Assembly (NCBI GenBank): GCA_024760905.1
Contig: CM045733.1
Span: 66,107,501 to 66,171,500, forward strand
Length of the DNA: 64,000 bases
Direction: 5' to 3'
Origin: Plotosus lineatus
Lineage: Eukaryota; Chordata; Actinopteri; Siluriformes; Plotosidae
Below, in pieces: positions 10,919-22,596 of the stretch. Positions within the stretch are counted from its first letter, which is position 1, and every line of letters starts with the position of its first letter. The notes below the pieces were generated by a model that ran no database searches, had not been told where the DNA came from, and saw only the letters and a list, made by a program, of their open reading frames with translations. Position numbers and translations under genes: made by a program.

Positions 10919-11245
10919 ACACAGTGGCATAGTGGTTACCATGTCCGCCTTATAGCAGGAAGGTCCTGGGTTCAATTCCCAGCTCAGGTGTTTCTGTGTG
11001 GAGTTTGCACGTTTTCTCCATGCTTGCATAGGTTTCGTCCGGGTACTCTGGTTTCCTCCCAATGTCCAAAAAACGAGCACCGTAGGTTTATTGGCTGTTC
11101 TAAATTGACTCTAGGTGTGAATGTGAGTATGACTGGTTGTGTGAGTGTTGACCCTGCGATTGCCTGGCAAGATGGCCGCCAGCCTCCTTGCAACCCTAAT
11201 TAGGATTAAATGGTTCAGAAAATGAATGAATGAATGACAAGTCTA
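10919..11245 (+). mobile_element. SINE-C copy, complete head and tail A
   Basis: The head GTGGCATAGTGGTTACCATG at about 10924-10943 contains an A box, and GGGTTCAATTCCCAG at 10968-10982 contains a B box. The head looks most like valine or glutamate tRNA (inference). Body 2 has TTTCTGTGTGGAGTTTGCAC. The 3' end is tail A (AATTAGGATTAAATGG near 11198) plus AATG repeats. Compared with other copies the tail lacks about 50 bases between GGCCTGGCAAG-like and GCCAGCCTCC. Confidence 0.85.
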
Positions 11246-11527
11246 TAATGTGTCATTTTGTTATTGGATTTTGACCAGTATCCAATGTGTTTGGTGTACA
11301 TATTAAAAGCTAGGTGTAGGAGAAAAGGTTAGAGAAGAAAGTGATTATGAACACCGGTTGTGCTTAATAGGACACATGAAAACGATCTGTAAAATTAAAT
11401 TTGATATCAATTACACAATGTTGGTGCAGAATGAATTCTGGTATACTGGATGGTTCAACATTAACAAACGTGACCATCCAATGCTTCTGCAGTAAAATGG
11501 CAGCAGTAAGAATACAATCGGGTACTA

Positions 11528-11887
11528 AAACTGTCTGTCTGTCTTCCTTTTGGCTTTTTCCCTTTTACTCGGGAGTCGCCACAGCGAATCATCTGATTTG
11601 CACGTTTGATTTGGCAGAGGTTTTTACGTCGGATGCCCTTCCTGTCACAACCCTTTGAGCAAGGGAGAGAAACACGCTGACGGCTTTGCAGCCTACTCTT
11701 TACGAAAGTCAACAATGGTTCTTTTACATGCCTCTCACCAGAGACGGTGAGAGACATGGCCCGCCTTTGATAACCCAGTTAGCCGCACTGGGGGGGACAG
11801 TGGCCACCTTGTGGAGAGTGTGACTCGAACCCCCAACCTTTGGATCAGCGATCCAGCGCCCTATACCCCTAGACCACCACTGCCCCG
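11528..11887 (-). mobile_element. SINE-B copy, full length
   Basis: This is the best full-length SINE-B. On the minus strand the head starts near 11886 (GGCAGTGGTGGTCTAGGGG) and has a canonical B box GGTTCGAGTC at about 11829-11838. Body 1 follows, and tail B ends at 11545-11600. The 3' terminus is an ACAGACAG-type microsatellite at 11528-11541. The tail segment GATGATTCGCTGTGGCGAC is the same as in the RTE LINE 3' end. Confidence 0.9.
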
Positions 11888-13785
11888 CACAATCGGGTAC
11901 TAAAACTGTACTTGGCTAAATGCAAACTTTGAGTTTCAACAATAAATGTGGTGTTATTGACATTTCACAGATTCCAAGAATAAAAATACAGGCAAGAACG
12001 CTGAAGGAACTGCCCATGAGTGGTGATCTTTTCAATGCTAAAAGCAGAAGTTGCATTGGGTCTAGGTCTAACAAACAACAACAAAGAAGACAATCAAACA
12101 AAAACATTTATCCCGCCACTGACAAAGACACATCATTGGTGTTCAATTCAGTGAGGAATGCAATTGAGGACTTGCCCACGATCACTTTATCTACAGAATA
12201 AGATCTGTAAATGATTGCCCTGTGTTAAGAATAGATTGATATACTTGGTTGCGATGGGAACCCCAGCACTCTACTACTATGCACAGTATATAAATGTACC
12301 AGGTGATGATGGCAAGAAAGCTAAAGCCTATACAGTAACACATAGTTATTACACAACACAGAGCTATCTAAAATAAATATAATCAATTACTGCTGCTCAG
12401 TTTGCAGTATTAATTAAACTATTGGAGATTAATACTTATGCATTTCCTTAACCATGGAAGGGCAGACACCCTGCCAAATAACATTCTTATAATACAATAG
12501 CAAATGGGACTAAATAGGATTCCTTAAATTGACTAAATATTATCAGATTGCTTCAGATACATTGCACATTGAGTTTTTATATTTTTCATGAAAATATGTG
12601 ATCAAATGACCAAGCTTGCCTTTGAAATTGTTTTCCAAATCCCTATGAATATATAAATGCTAATATCATAAGCTCACAAGTATTATTTGATAAGCTGAGA
12701 AGCTGATTATTATAATCTTGGAAGTTTAAAGAGATTCTTAAATTTAGCTATCAGAGAACATCAGATTGCTAGCAGGTAGGCTAACGAGTTAAATACTTTT
12801 ATGACTTGGGAAAGAGCTTAGTATAACCACTGGTGACATATAGTGTCACATACAGCAGGGTTTGTGAAGGGATTTTGTTCCGGGTGCCTGAAAGTACAGG
12901 TGTTTGGATAGAGACCTAACAGACAGACCCGATTATCTGACAGAATATGATGCGCGCAGTATGTCATTCTATACAGATGCAAACTGCCACCGCCTGTGCC
13001 ACAACAGTCCCATCACAGTTCTATTAACAAAGCTTGAACGATGAGAGCCGAATGTCTGGCAGGGCTCAAACAGAAGTGACATTAATGCGTGGGAATCAAA
13101 GGCCACCTTAACTTAATTGTGTGGCGTACTTTGATAATCAAGGTGAATGTGAATATCTGCTTGGAATCTAGCTTGTTGACATTGCAAGAAGGCTACAGCA
13201 CTGAACACAAAAATAAAACACTCTTCAATACCAAGCGGCCAAGTGTAATGCTTTCATTCCTGATGATCTAAAACAGAAAAAGAACCAAAGGAAAGATTGT
13301 TAGAAGTCTGGAGGCATACAGGCATCTGTCTTTCCATGCATGGTGAAAAGCCATGGTCACTATGCAACAGTGGGGCTTGTTGCTTTAAACCTTGAAGCGA
13401 AGCCATTGATCTGCACTACATGAAGAAAACTTTGGTAATCAGAAAATGGCATAGAACTTTATTTTTCAAAAACATGGAAAAAGTATTGCACAGGCTGCTC
13501 ATACAAAATAAAAGTCTTACCAGTTGCAAACTGTTTAATCAAAGTGGGTTATAAATTCATTATATATATTGATAACACTAATGATACCTATAATGTTTGT
13601 TCTTCAAGCAAAATAAAAAAAAAAAATAAGTAAACCAAAATATTTAAACGTTGATATCTAGCCGGACATCCAACCTTTATTAATTCACCGAAAACTGTTC
13701 CAGTCAAGAAAACATTGTATCTTATGGAGCCCAAAAAATTATTTCACTTTCTCACTAATTTGCTCTACAAATTATTCCTATTACG
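11888..13785. other. Unassigned AT-rich sequence
   Basis: No protein motif, SINE or obvious transposon end was recognised across this 1.9 kb. Open frames are short and none shows a conserved domain. It is a candidate for unique flanking DNA between the SINE copies. Confidence 0.4.
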
Positions 13786-13789
13786 GTAG

Positions 13790-13897
13790 GTTTGTTGGGA
13801 GGCTGAACCCATCTCAGTTGACAGTGGGTGAAAACGGAGTGCACCCTGGACAGCTCATCAGCGCTCTGTAGGGCCAACACACACATAGGGCGCACAC

Positions 13898-13941
<44 letters not shown>

Positions 13942-14075
13942 AATGAACCTTCTACACTGGTTGCACATTCTGGATGTCAAAATAAGTGACAACTCTCTGG
14001 AGAGTGGGACTCGAACCCCCAACCTTAGGATCAGCAATGCAGCGCCCTTTACCACCAGACCACAGTATGTATATG
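13790..14075 (-). mobile_element. SINE mosaic interrupted by an (AG)n tract
   Basis: The left part (13798-13880) is the reverse complement of tail A (GGGAGGCTGAACCCATCTCA, then GTGCACCCTGGACAGCTC). It leads into the body of a SINE-C. After a 42-base (AG)n tract at 13901-13939 the right part (13990-14072) is the reverse complement of head 1, with a B box GGTTCGAGTCCCAC at about 14006-14019. The copy therefore combines a SINE-A/B head with a SINE-C-like middle, or two truncated SINEs are fused. Confidence 0.65.
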
Positions 14076-14379
14076 GATAAATATATATGTATGTGTGTTT
14101 ATAACTATGTATGTATGTGTGCTTGTGTGTATGTATATACCATATACGATGTGATGAGCGCTGAGGACGCTTAAAAAATTGGAGTGGGTGGGCGCTTATT
14201 AACATGATTACCAGCAGAGTGGAACAGTAATTGCTTATTACCATAGAGGTGGAAAACATGAATAATAACGGAGCAATAAAGACTTTTACTAGTATCTGTG
14301 TTCATTTTGTGGTATCAACCAAATTACTTACATGAAAGCTGAAAATAAACAGAAAACAGCATAATTAAAAAAAATAATA

Positions 14380-14385
14380 ATATAA

Positions 14386-14416
<31 letters not shown>

Positions 14417-14545
14417 AATAAATAATAATAAATTCAATTTGTTTAGAAATATTAACTCAGAAGAACAATATATAAAACATTTTAACCTTCAAAACAGAAA
14501 TGAATAAATCAATTTGCATTATTATTATTATTATTATTATTATTG
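14380..14545. repeat. (TTA)n/(TAA)n microsatellites
   Basis: Two trinucleotide arrays, at about 14385-14430 (TTA turning into AAT) and 14517-14544, flank 80 bases of AT-rich DNA. Confidence 0.9.
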
Positions 14546-14965
14546 TTGTCAAAATGATTAAGTCAAGATTAATGGTACAATAAGCACGTTTCTCAGTGCA
14601 CAGATTTGTCGAAGCAAGGTTTAAAGCTCGATACTGAACTCTCAGCTCCTGCTCAATGTTGAACTGGGACCTGAACTTATTTTCACAGAACTGACATCAT
14701 CCAGCATGACAGAGACCATGTCTGCTGCAGGTCAGATCAGTTCCTCTATGCTGTGGGATTTTCTGCACTGAGCACTTTGGTACTCCACCTTAACCTATGC
14801 TAACAGAGCTCGCTAGTTTGCTGGAGTAGCATTCACAAAGCGGAATGGTTGTTGGAAATATTCGGCACGTTTTTTCGCTGAAAAAAACTGATTGGGCTCA
14901 TCACGTGATCGAGATGTGATGTCTTTAAGTGACACCTGAATTTATTTGGGTTCATGCTGTAATGT
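14540..14965 (-). pseudogene. hAT transposase (ZBED-type) fragment
   Basis: On the minus strand the region right to left reads NPNKFRCHLKTSHLDHVMSP and then SFFQRKN, near 14860-14960. This is the end of a BED zinc finger (the H...H pair) in hAT transposases related to ZBED5. Further left, decayed frames echo LLQQTSEL and KPHTIAEEL. The same nucleotide stretch occurs on the plus strand at 55540-55960 inside a complete hAT element, which supports the assignment. Terminal repeats are missing on both sides. Confidence 0.7.
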
Positions 14966-15059
14966 GTGTGTGTGTGTGTCTGACAATTATAAATTGGGGA
15001 TGGATGTAATAGCATATGGGTAGGAATACATTTTGAACAAGCCAAAATAATGTTCTACT

Positions 15060-15640
15060 TTTTAATGTGCATTACTATTTATGACAGCATGTTAACATGG
15101 GGTGTATTTCTATTGTAAATAGCTTAATGTAAATACTTTAGCCACCTTCGCCAGACAGATTTTGATGATCTGATAAAAAAAAAAAGAACAAATAAAAAAT
15201 ACAGACTCTTAAATGGTACATAGCTGATTTCACTTACTAACAGTTGATGGAGAAATAGAAACCAATTTACAATTAGAAAAACAATTTAGATAAACTATCA
15301 CCACTAAAAGCCACAATTTTTTTTCCAGAGTTTGCTGGAAGAAATAGTCAGCAAACAAGGCTTGAAATAAAAATCAATATGGTGGCTTCAGTAATCAGCC
15401 TTAAACAGCAATTATTATTAGCTTGTCATCAAGTAAAAAAAAAATAAAAAATAAAAAAAAAATCAGGACATCAATAGAATAACAATTTCCATGAGCAATT
15501 TATGTCATTCACTTCATCTTAAACTCTTGCTATTCCAATCTCTGGCATTAGCATAGCTCAGCTACAACATTTTTCACATCACTTAAATTTTAAATGACTC
15601 TTCTGGGTGTCGCAAGAAAAAAAAAAAATAAATAAATAAA
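15060..15640. other. AT-rich stretch with several A-runs
   Basis: A-runs lie at about 15175, 15436-15462 and 15617-15640 (with AAAT units). No gene or transposon family was recognised. Confidence 0.4.
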
Positions 15641-15860
15641 TGAAAATCAGTGATGGATGTCTCACTGTGGTATCTTTAGACGAGCTGGAATGACCTCCCT
15701 GGAGAAACTTGATACAATGGCAGTCCTCATTATGCATCACTGCTGTGTCCTTTTCCCTGAGTACACGCAGGGTGGCTTGGTTGTCAAAGTACAGAAACTT
15801 GATGATTATCCAGGCCTGTTGTACCCACTCCTCCACAGCCAAATTGGTCAACCAATGTGG
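15640..15860 (-). pseudogene. Possible ORF1-like LINE relic
   Basis: The minus frame near 15680-15810 reads AWIIIKFLYFDNQATLRVLR and EKDTAVMHNEDC. The phrase resembles the RNA-binding ORF1 proteins of L1/Tx1-type LINEs, in which a KFL.F.....VLR segment is followed by a short basic stretch. Only one motif is visible and the surrounding frame is full of stops, so the match is weak. The plus-strand frame over 15657-16079 is longer but shows no known domain. Confidence 0.3.
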
Positions 15861-16305
15861 ATTGCCAGTTCTGTAAAATTACTCTGTAGAATAGTGACAG
15901 CCTGTGTCTTTGAGGCTCATCAAGTTCAAATCAGAGTACAAGCCTCCAGCCTACATGTTGGCAAGAGCATCCTAAAGGTCCATCACTGTGAGTTTCGAGC
16001 TCTACACTTGGCTGGCAGTACGAGCACTGCTTTTCTCCAACAGCTTCACAATGACATTAAATCACTGATATCTTTATGAAACCAGACTGATGCCTCAGTC
16101 AAACAGAAACCAAGACCAATTTGAACTAAACTGTTATCCAGTTAAATGAGAGGCAATCCAATGAGTATTATGTAGATTAAATCAGGAAAATAATCTTAAA
16201 AATATTTTTCCAATTTCTGTTGCGAACACAATCAGTGCCTTTTTATGTATCACGATACTAAAGTTGATAGCTAAACTTAATGAAACATGTCTGCACTGAC
16301 TGGGG

Positions 16306-16735
16306 AAGGGGTGGCCTGGTTGTAAGGTGCTGGATCACTGATCCTAAGGTTGGGGGTTCAAACCCCACTCTCAACGGGTTGTCACTGTCCATGCAGTGCA
16401 GCTAACTGGGAAGCATGCAAAAGAACCATTGCTGACTTTCCTCAAGAGTATTTAATACCATCACTGCAGGGGCAACTGAACCTAAGGTTGGGGCTTCAAA
16501 CCCTACTCTCAACGGGCTGTCACTGCCCCCCCCCCCCCCCATGTAAAGGAACAATTGCTGACTTTCATCGAGAGTAGGATGCATTGCTGTCAGTGTGTTT
16601 CTACCCTGCAATGGCCTGGCAAGCTATCCAAGGTATACTGTCTCCTCGCCCAGAGTCGGCTGAGATGGGTGTGAGCCTTCCAGCAACCCTAATTAGGATT
16701 AAGTGGTTCAGAAAACGAATGAATGTCTGCACTGA
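16306..16735 (+). mobile_element. SINE-A copy with a duplicated head
   Basis: A head 1 runs from 16306 (GGGTGGCCTGGTTGTAAGG) through the B box GGGTTCAAACCCC at 16355 and into body 1. It is followed at 16480-16560 by a second partial head (AACCTAAGGTTGGGGCTTCA) and a second pass through CACTGCCCCC and the CTGACTTTCATC body. Tail A then ends at 16730. Either two copies recombined or one was tandemly duplicated internally. Confidence 0.8.
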
Positions 16736-16904
16736 CATCCATGGACTGAATGTCCTTCTGTGCATTTCAGAAATGAAGACCAATGTTGAGGAAATAGCAG
16801 TATTTTATGATGCTGTATTTAAAATACCAATTAAAAAAAAAAAATCGTTTCCCATTACCAAACTAATATTTTCAAACTGCTCTCTCTTACCAAGGTTGCA
16901 AAAA

Positions 16905-17045
16905 AAATAAATAAATAAATAAACAAACAAATAAAATAAATAAATAAATACAGTTTGCATTTTTATAATATAATCACATAACTGCTTAATTGAAAAATAA
17001 ATAAATAAATGAAACCATTTTAATTCATTCTATTAAATACAAATT
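16905..17045. repeat. (AAAT)n microsatellite cluster
   Basis: Three short AAAT/AAAC arrays lie at 16906-16950 and 16995-17013. Confidence 0.85.
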
Positions 17046-17065
17046 ACAAAAGTTTACTTGTACAT

Positions 17066-17185
17066 GCCCGGCGATGGCCTGGCAAGCCATCCTGGGTTTA
17101 CTCTGTCCTCGCCCAGAGTCATCTGAGATGGGTGCCAGCCTCCCCGCGAGCCTAATTAGGATTAAGTTGTTCAGAAAACAGCTTG
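17066..17185 (+). mobile_element. Tail A fragment of a SINE
   Basis: Only the 3' module remains: CGATGGCCTGGCAAGCCATC, then GCCAGCCTCCCCGCGAGCC and AATTAGGATTAAGTTGTTCA. Strong 5' truncation is what LINE-driven insertion commonly produces. Confidence 0.8.
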
Positions 17186-17230
17186 TTCAGAAAACATTTA
17201 AAACAAACAAATGAATATACTTATTTTATG

Positions 17231-17326
17231 GAGCAGCACCATGGAATAATGGTTAGCGCATCCATCTCGCAGCGGGATGCTCCTGGGTGTGGCAAGGGGG
17301 GGTTCTGTGTTTGCATGTCTCCCTGT
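17231..17326 (+). mobile_element. SINE-C head, left of an RTE insertion
   Basis: The head runs from about 17236 (CACCATGGAATAATGGTTAG, A-box region). It reaches GTTTGCATGTCTCCCTGT at 17309-17326, where an RTE LINE begins. The rest of the same SINE resumes at 19571. The B-box region is damaged by a GGCAAGGGGGG stretch. Confidence 0.75.
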
Positions 17327-19570
17327 CTTCTTCTTTTCTTTTCGGCTGTTCCCTTCAGGGGTCACCACAGCGAATCATCTGCCTTCATCTTACCCTACCC
17401 GCTGCATCTTCTTCTCTTACACCAACTGCCTTCATGTCATCCTTCACCACGTCCATGAATCATCTCTTTGGTCTTCCTCTAGGCCTTCTGCCTGGTAGTT
17501 CCAACCTCAGCATCCTACTACCAATATACTCACTATCCCTCCTCTGTACACCCAAACCATCTCAACCTAGCCTCTCTGACTTTGTCTCTAAAACGTCTTA
17601 CATGTTCTGTCCCTCTGATGTGCTCATTCCTGATCCTATCCATCCTCGTTACTCCCAAAGAGAACCTGAACATTTTCATCTCTGCTACCTCCAGCTCTGC
17701 CTCCTGTTCTCCCCCCCCAAGGGCCACTGTTTCTAAACCATACAGCATCACTGGCCTCAACACCGTCTTGCACACTTTTCCTTTCATTCTTGCTGATACC
17801 CTCCTATCACACTGGACACTTTTCTCCAACCATTCCAATCAGCCTGCACACTCTTCTTCACTTCCTTTCCACACTCTCCTTTTCTTTGGATTGTTGAGCA
17901 TAAGTACTTAAAATCCTCCACCTTCCTTATCTCTGCTCCCTGTAACCTCACCATTCCTGTTGGGTCCTTGTCATTCATACACATGTATTCTGTCTTACTG
18001 AGGCTAACCTTCATTCCCCTCCTTTCCAGGGCATAACTCCACCTCTCTAGATTTTCCTGCACTTGTTCTCTGCTCTCACTGCAGATCACAATGTCATCTG
18101 CAAACATCATAGTCCATGGAGAATCTTGTCTAACCTCATCCGTCAGCTTGCCCATCACCATAGCAAACAATAAGGGGTTCAGAGCTGACCCTTGATGCAG
18201 TCCCACCTCCATCTTGAACCCTTCTGTCACACCGACAGCACACCTCACCACTGTCTGACATCTCTCATACATGTCCTGCACCACTCTAACATACTTATCT
18301 GTCACTCCAGACTTCCTCATACACTACCACAGTCCCTCTCTTGGCACCCTGTTATATGCTTTCTCCAGATCCACAAAGGCACAATGCATACAAGTCATCA
18401 TACGCCCTCTGTTTAGCCTTTGGCACCGCTACCTTCACCGTACCCTGTCCTGCCGTTTGCTCTCTTCGGTCGTCTCTATGTCCCACTTCTGAGCTAACCT
18501 CTTCCTTTGTACACACTCCTGCACTTTCTCATTCCACCACCCAGTCAACTTATCTCTTCTTCTTCCAGATGACACACCAAGTATTCTCCTAGCTATCTCC
18601 CTGATCACATTAGCTGTAGTTGTCCAGTCATCTGAAAGCACTTCCTTACCACCCAAAACCATTTTCAACTCCTCCTTGAAGACAACAAGTCTTCTGCTCT
18701 GCCTTTGCCTTCTTCACCTTCCTCACCATCAGCATCATCCTGCACACCACCATCCTATGCTGTTTGGCAACACTCTCACTTGGCAGTCACTGAGTTCCTT
18801 CAAATTACATCGCCTACACAGGATGGAGTCTACCTGTGTGCTCCTACCTCCACTTTTATAAGTCATCCTATGCTCCTGTCACTTCTGGAAGAAAGTATTC
18901 ACCACAGCCATTTCCATTCTTTTTGCAAAATCTACCAACAACTGTCCTTCTGTGTTCCTGTCCTGGATACCAAACTTGCTTATCACTTCCTCGTCCCCTC
19001 TGTTTCCCGCACCAACATGTCCATTGAAGTCTGCCCTAATGACCACTCTTTCTCTGGGGGTATTCTGCATCACTTCATCTAACTCACTCCAGAATCTCTC
19101 CTTCTCTTCTAGCTCACATCCTGCCTGTGGGGCATAAGCACTAACAACATTAAACATCACACCTTCAATTTCTAACTTGAGACTCATCATTTTGTCTGAC
19201 ACTCTTTTCACTTCTCAAACATTCCTGACAAACTCCTTCAAGCTGACTCCTACTCCATTTCTCTTCCCATCCACAAAATGAAAAAACAGCTTGAACCCTG
19301 CTCCTATGCTTCTAGCCTTGCTACCTTTCCCCTGGTCTTCTGAACACACAGGATGTCCACCTTTCTCCTCTGCATCATGTCAGCCAGATGTCTACCTTTT
19401 CCTGTCATAGTTCCAACATTCAAAGTCGCTACTTTCAGTACTAGACTTATGCCTTTCCTCTTCTCTCTCTGCCTACGGACACGCCTCCCGCCTCTCCGTC
19501 TTCGACCAACAGTAGTCCAATTTCCACCAGCACCCTGTTGGTTAACAGTACTGATGGCGGTCGTTGTTAA
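17327..19570 (-). mobile_element. RTE LINE copy 1 with flanking target duplication and internal deletion
   Basis: On the minus strand it runs from the endonuclease start at about 19440 (TLNVGTMTGKGR) through ADFNGHVG near 19030. The RT follows with MMFADDIVICSES at about 18110 and then the C-terminal LRWFG(H) region near 17540-17570. It ends in tail B and a (GAA)n-like terminus at 17327-17345. Both edges carry an 18-bp target duplication with one mismatch, GTTTGYATGTCTCCCTGT, at 17309-17326 and 19571-19588. About 650 bp is missing near 18386 compared with the copy at 49928-52135. This removes the RT segment with FVDLEKAYD's upstream part and the linker. Frameshifts also break it. Confidence 0.9.
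17784..18320 (-). pseudogene. RTE reverse transcriptase fragment (copy 1)
   Basis: This 178-codon frame begins at the internal deletion boundary and covers RT palm and thumb. It contains [18 protein letters not shown], the primer-grip type region. The intact catalytic MMFADDIVICSES lies at about residues 70-82, followed by MKVSLSKTEYMC and the DFKYL(C)STIQ motif. The enzyme would copy LINE RNA, and SINE-B RNA, at nicked chromosomal DNA. With fingers and endonuclease separated by the deletion it cannot work. Confidence 0.85.
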
Positions 19571-19765
19571 GTTTGTATGTCTCCCTGTACCTGTGTGTAT
19601 TTCCTCTGGATAACCCAGTTACCTTTCTCAGCCAGAAAATGTGAATAGGCAAATTAGCCATTCCAGTTCACCCATAAATTGGAGTGACAATAGTTGCATG
19701 CGTGTTAGCAATGCGATGGCATGGTAAGTTGATCATAGGAAAGTTGGATGGGTTTTATTCTTTGC
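19571..19765 (+). mobile_element. SINE-C remainder, right of the RTE insertion
   Basis: It repeats the target site GTTTGTATGTCTCCCTGT and continues into diverged body 2: TTTCCTCTGGATAACC, then CCATAAATTGGAGTGACAAT and GCGATGGCATGGTAAGTTG, the start of the tail A region. With 17231-17326 it makes one older SINE. Confidence 0.7.
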
Positions 19766-21293
19766 ATGTAAACATGTATTTTGTCGTTTAATTTTATACA
19801 CAATGAATTTCCATGGTTACGGTTTACTATTTACAGACTCCTGGTTCAAAACAACTTTTTATAGCTTTCGGAAATACGCAATAGCTGTCCATTGTAATGA
19901 GAAGAAATCAATATCTGAGTTCTGAGATACAAATTAAGTTCAGCTCATTTTGTACAATGATTAACACAATTCTCAGTTTTAATTTAAAAACTGTGGTCAT
20001 GGTAATTGCCGAGATATTTGGCTTTGTTGTACCTAAGTGTAAGCATGTAGATGGAGTGTGAGAGATAATCCAGTTGATATGAAACAAGTACAGTATCAGC
20101 ATTCAGCACCAGCTGTGAGAACACACACACACACACACACACACACACATTTCTGTTTTCCATAGAAGGTTTGGTTATTTGAAATCTGAGACAATATAAT
20201 ATCTGCTGCTGCAGATATTTGCTTTTAAAGTTCATATTAAGTGGCAAACACAAAGGAATATATGTTGCCATGCAACAGCTATTTCTAAGGAGACTGAGTT
20301 TTTATAGCCACATGAGTTTGTTGAGTGTGTTTTGTAGCAGGTGAAAATGCCATTGTCATTGTCATAACCCCTGCAAGCTTTAAGCACCATGTTATCAGCA
20401 GGTACCTAGTGTGGGTCACTAACCTGTAATAAAGCAGGGGAGCCTGGGCTCGGTTTTGGCTGGCTATGTTTTTTCTCAGCTCCAGCAACATCCGGAGTGT
20501 TGTGTTAAATTATTGGGGTCAGTGCCTCTGCCTGCTCTTGTGATTTGTTTGAAGATACGCAAGGCCCATTTGTCATGGAAAGGCATTTTCTAGCTGACAA
20601 AAACCTACAAGTTGAAGTTTATGCCAATCATTTGACAGAGTGACGTTGATGATCAGAAGCAAATTAAATGTGTCATGGGAAACCATATTTTATCCCAAAG
20701 GACCTTTATTTGTGTCTTTGACAATATTTTTGATTGGCATAATAGAATAAAAGATGCACTTTTGGTTGCAGCTTAATTTTAGCAAGGTATCTGGATCTCC
20801 AGAATATCATTAAACAAGCATCATTCAAGTTACGATGTTGCAGCTAATCAGCCTAATGAGGCAAAGATTGCAGCAATAATCAGGCATCATTAGGCTTATG
20901 AGTATTTATTATCGGTGGCATACACGCAATATAGAGGTACCATAATGGCACGCAAAGAAGGTGATGGCACAAGCTGTTTATTAATGGCCTGCTGTCAAAG
21001 GGTCGGTGCAACACTCCAGTCCAGGTCATCCATCACCTCTGACTTCAGCCATAACCATGATAGATTTGCTTTTCTTCTTCTGATCCAAATGTTTCATGTT
21101 TTAAAGATAGCAATGGAAGCAAATAAAAGTTCAATGTGTCATGTAGGATACCCCAAGGCCGACTCCTACCAAGCAGTTGTGAAGGTGATGTTGGTGTGAC
21201 ATGAGGGAAAGTCAAAGCATGTGTCTGTATGCAAGTGTAAGAACAAGAAAACTATTCCTCAGCCCTCGTGTTAGATTCCAACTGTGTCTCATG

Positions 21294-21328
<35 letters not shown>

Positions 21329-21780
21329 CTTTAAGCCCAGTTTCATGCTGTTTGGAGCCTGTTTTGCTACAAGTCGAGAAATCAAACACTTTCATATATG
21401 TATCTCCTTGAAGTTTTGTTGCTGTCGGTTTGACAGCAATGGCATGCTTATTAAGGCACACACTTTTCATGTTCATCAAAGTTTGTTGTTGCCGCTTAAT
21501 GGAAGCAGTATGTCCAGGTAACAGTGGGTTTGTCTGCACCAACTAATGCAAAGGAAATGACCAGTGGTTTTGTGCAGGATATCTCAAAGACATTTAATGT
21601 CTCTGTGTGTGTGGGCAGGGTAGAAATAAAAAGAAGCCAATACTCATTAAAAGAGGCCTAAAAGAAACATTTAAAAGACTGTAATTACTTTTTTGGGAGT
21701 CGGTTATACAGTGTAGCACGGATAATTTAATTTTGTGTCCATTGTTAATGCATGATATGTATTAATTAACTTTTGAAATT
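19766..21780. other. Mostly unassigned sequence with (AC)n and poly-T tracts
   Basis: An (AC)n array lies at 20123-20149 and a run of about 28 T at 21297-21326. No transposon end or coding domain was recognised. Around 20826-20905 a compact inverted repeat (AGCCTAATGA ... TCATTAGGCT) and TAAT-rich motifs stand out. The interval may include unique host DNA. Confidence 0.4.
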
Positions 21781-21782
21781 AA

Positions 21783-22142
21783 CGGGTAGTGATGGCCTAG
21801 TGGTATAGAGTGCTGGATCGCTGATCCTTAGGTTGGGGGTTCAAGTCCCACTCTCCACAAGGTTGTCACCATCACCCCCCCCTCCATCCCCCACCCCCAG
21901 TGCAGCTAACTAGGTTATCAAAGGCCGGCCATGTCTCTCACTGTCTATGGCGTGAGTCATGTAAAAGAACAATTGCTGGCTTTCAATAAGAGTAATTGCA
22001 AATCTGTCAGCATGTTTTCCGCCCTGCAATGACCTGGTGGGCTGTCCAGGGTGTACTCTGCCCTCGCCCGGAGACGACTGGGATGGGCACCAGCCTCCCC
22101 GCAACTTTAATTAGGATTAAGCGGTTACAGAAAATGAACTGA
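21783..22142 (+). mobile_element. SINE-A copy, full length
   Basis: The A box TGATGGCCTAGTGGTATAG is at about 21790-21808 and the B box GGGTTCAAGTCCCAC at 21837-21851. Body 1 follows a C-rich patch. Tail A includes CTCTGCCCTCGCCCGGAGAC and AATTAGGATTAAGCGGTTAC. It is one of the best preserved copies for building a consensus. Confidence 0.9.
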
Positions 22143-22596
22143 ACTTTGAAATTAAGAAGAAGAAAAAAAAAAACAATAGAGTACAATTTTAAAACAGATG
22201 GCTTAATGTTTATCCAGTCAATCGTATCCATTGCAGGATAAGTGGAGCCAGTCGGAACAAACATTGAATACATTGCAAAAATGGGCAGGTTGTCATTCAA
22301 TCACAGGACGAACACAGAGATGAACATCCACTTGCATTACTACGCATAGGCAGTTTAGGGTGATCTTCAGAATTGTGCGAAGTCACACATTCTTTACTCA
22401 AGTACAGGTACAGACAGTTGTGTAAAAACAACAACAACAAAAAACGACTCGGGTTAAAAAAAAATAATAATAAAATAAAAGTACTGTTTCATCTTCTTTA
22501 CCCAAATAAAGATGAAGATGTACAGGCTCTAAAATGTATTAAGTATTACATAAAATTAAAAAGTACTTCTGACAAGAACATTTCATTTTCTGTAAC

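Noticed and set aside
10924..10985. tRNA-like sequence with A and B boxes
   Set aside because: It is the head of a SINE-C. The acceptor stem does not close, and the same sequence recurs as part of longer repeats.
15657..16079. 140-codon plus-strand open frame
   Set aside because: No recognisable domain; the opposite strand has a faint LINE ORF1-like phrase.
16905..17045. Regularly spaced short repeats resembling an array
   Set aside because: AAAT microsatellites; no CRISPR-like direct repeats with unique spacers exist in the window.
21790..21851. Another tRNA-like sequence
   Set aside because: Head of SINE-A, continuing into SINE body and tail, so not a tRNA gene.
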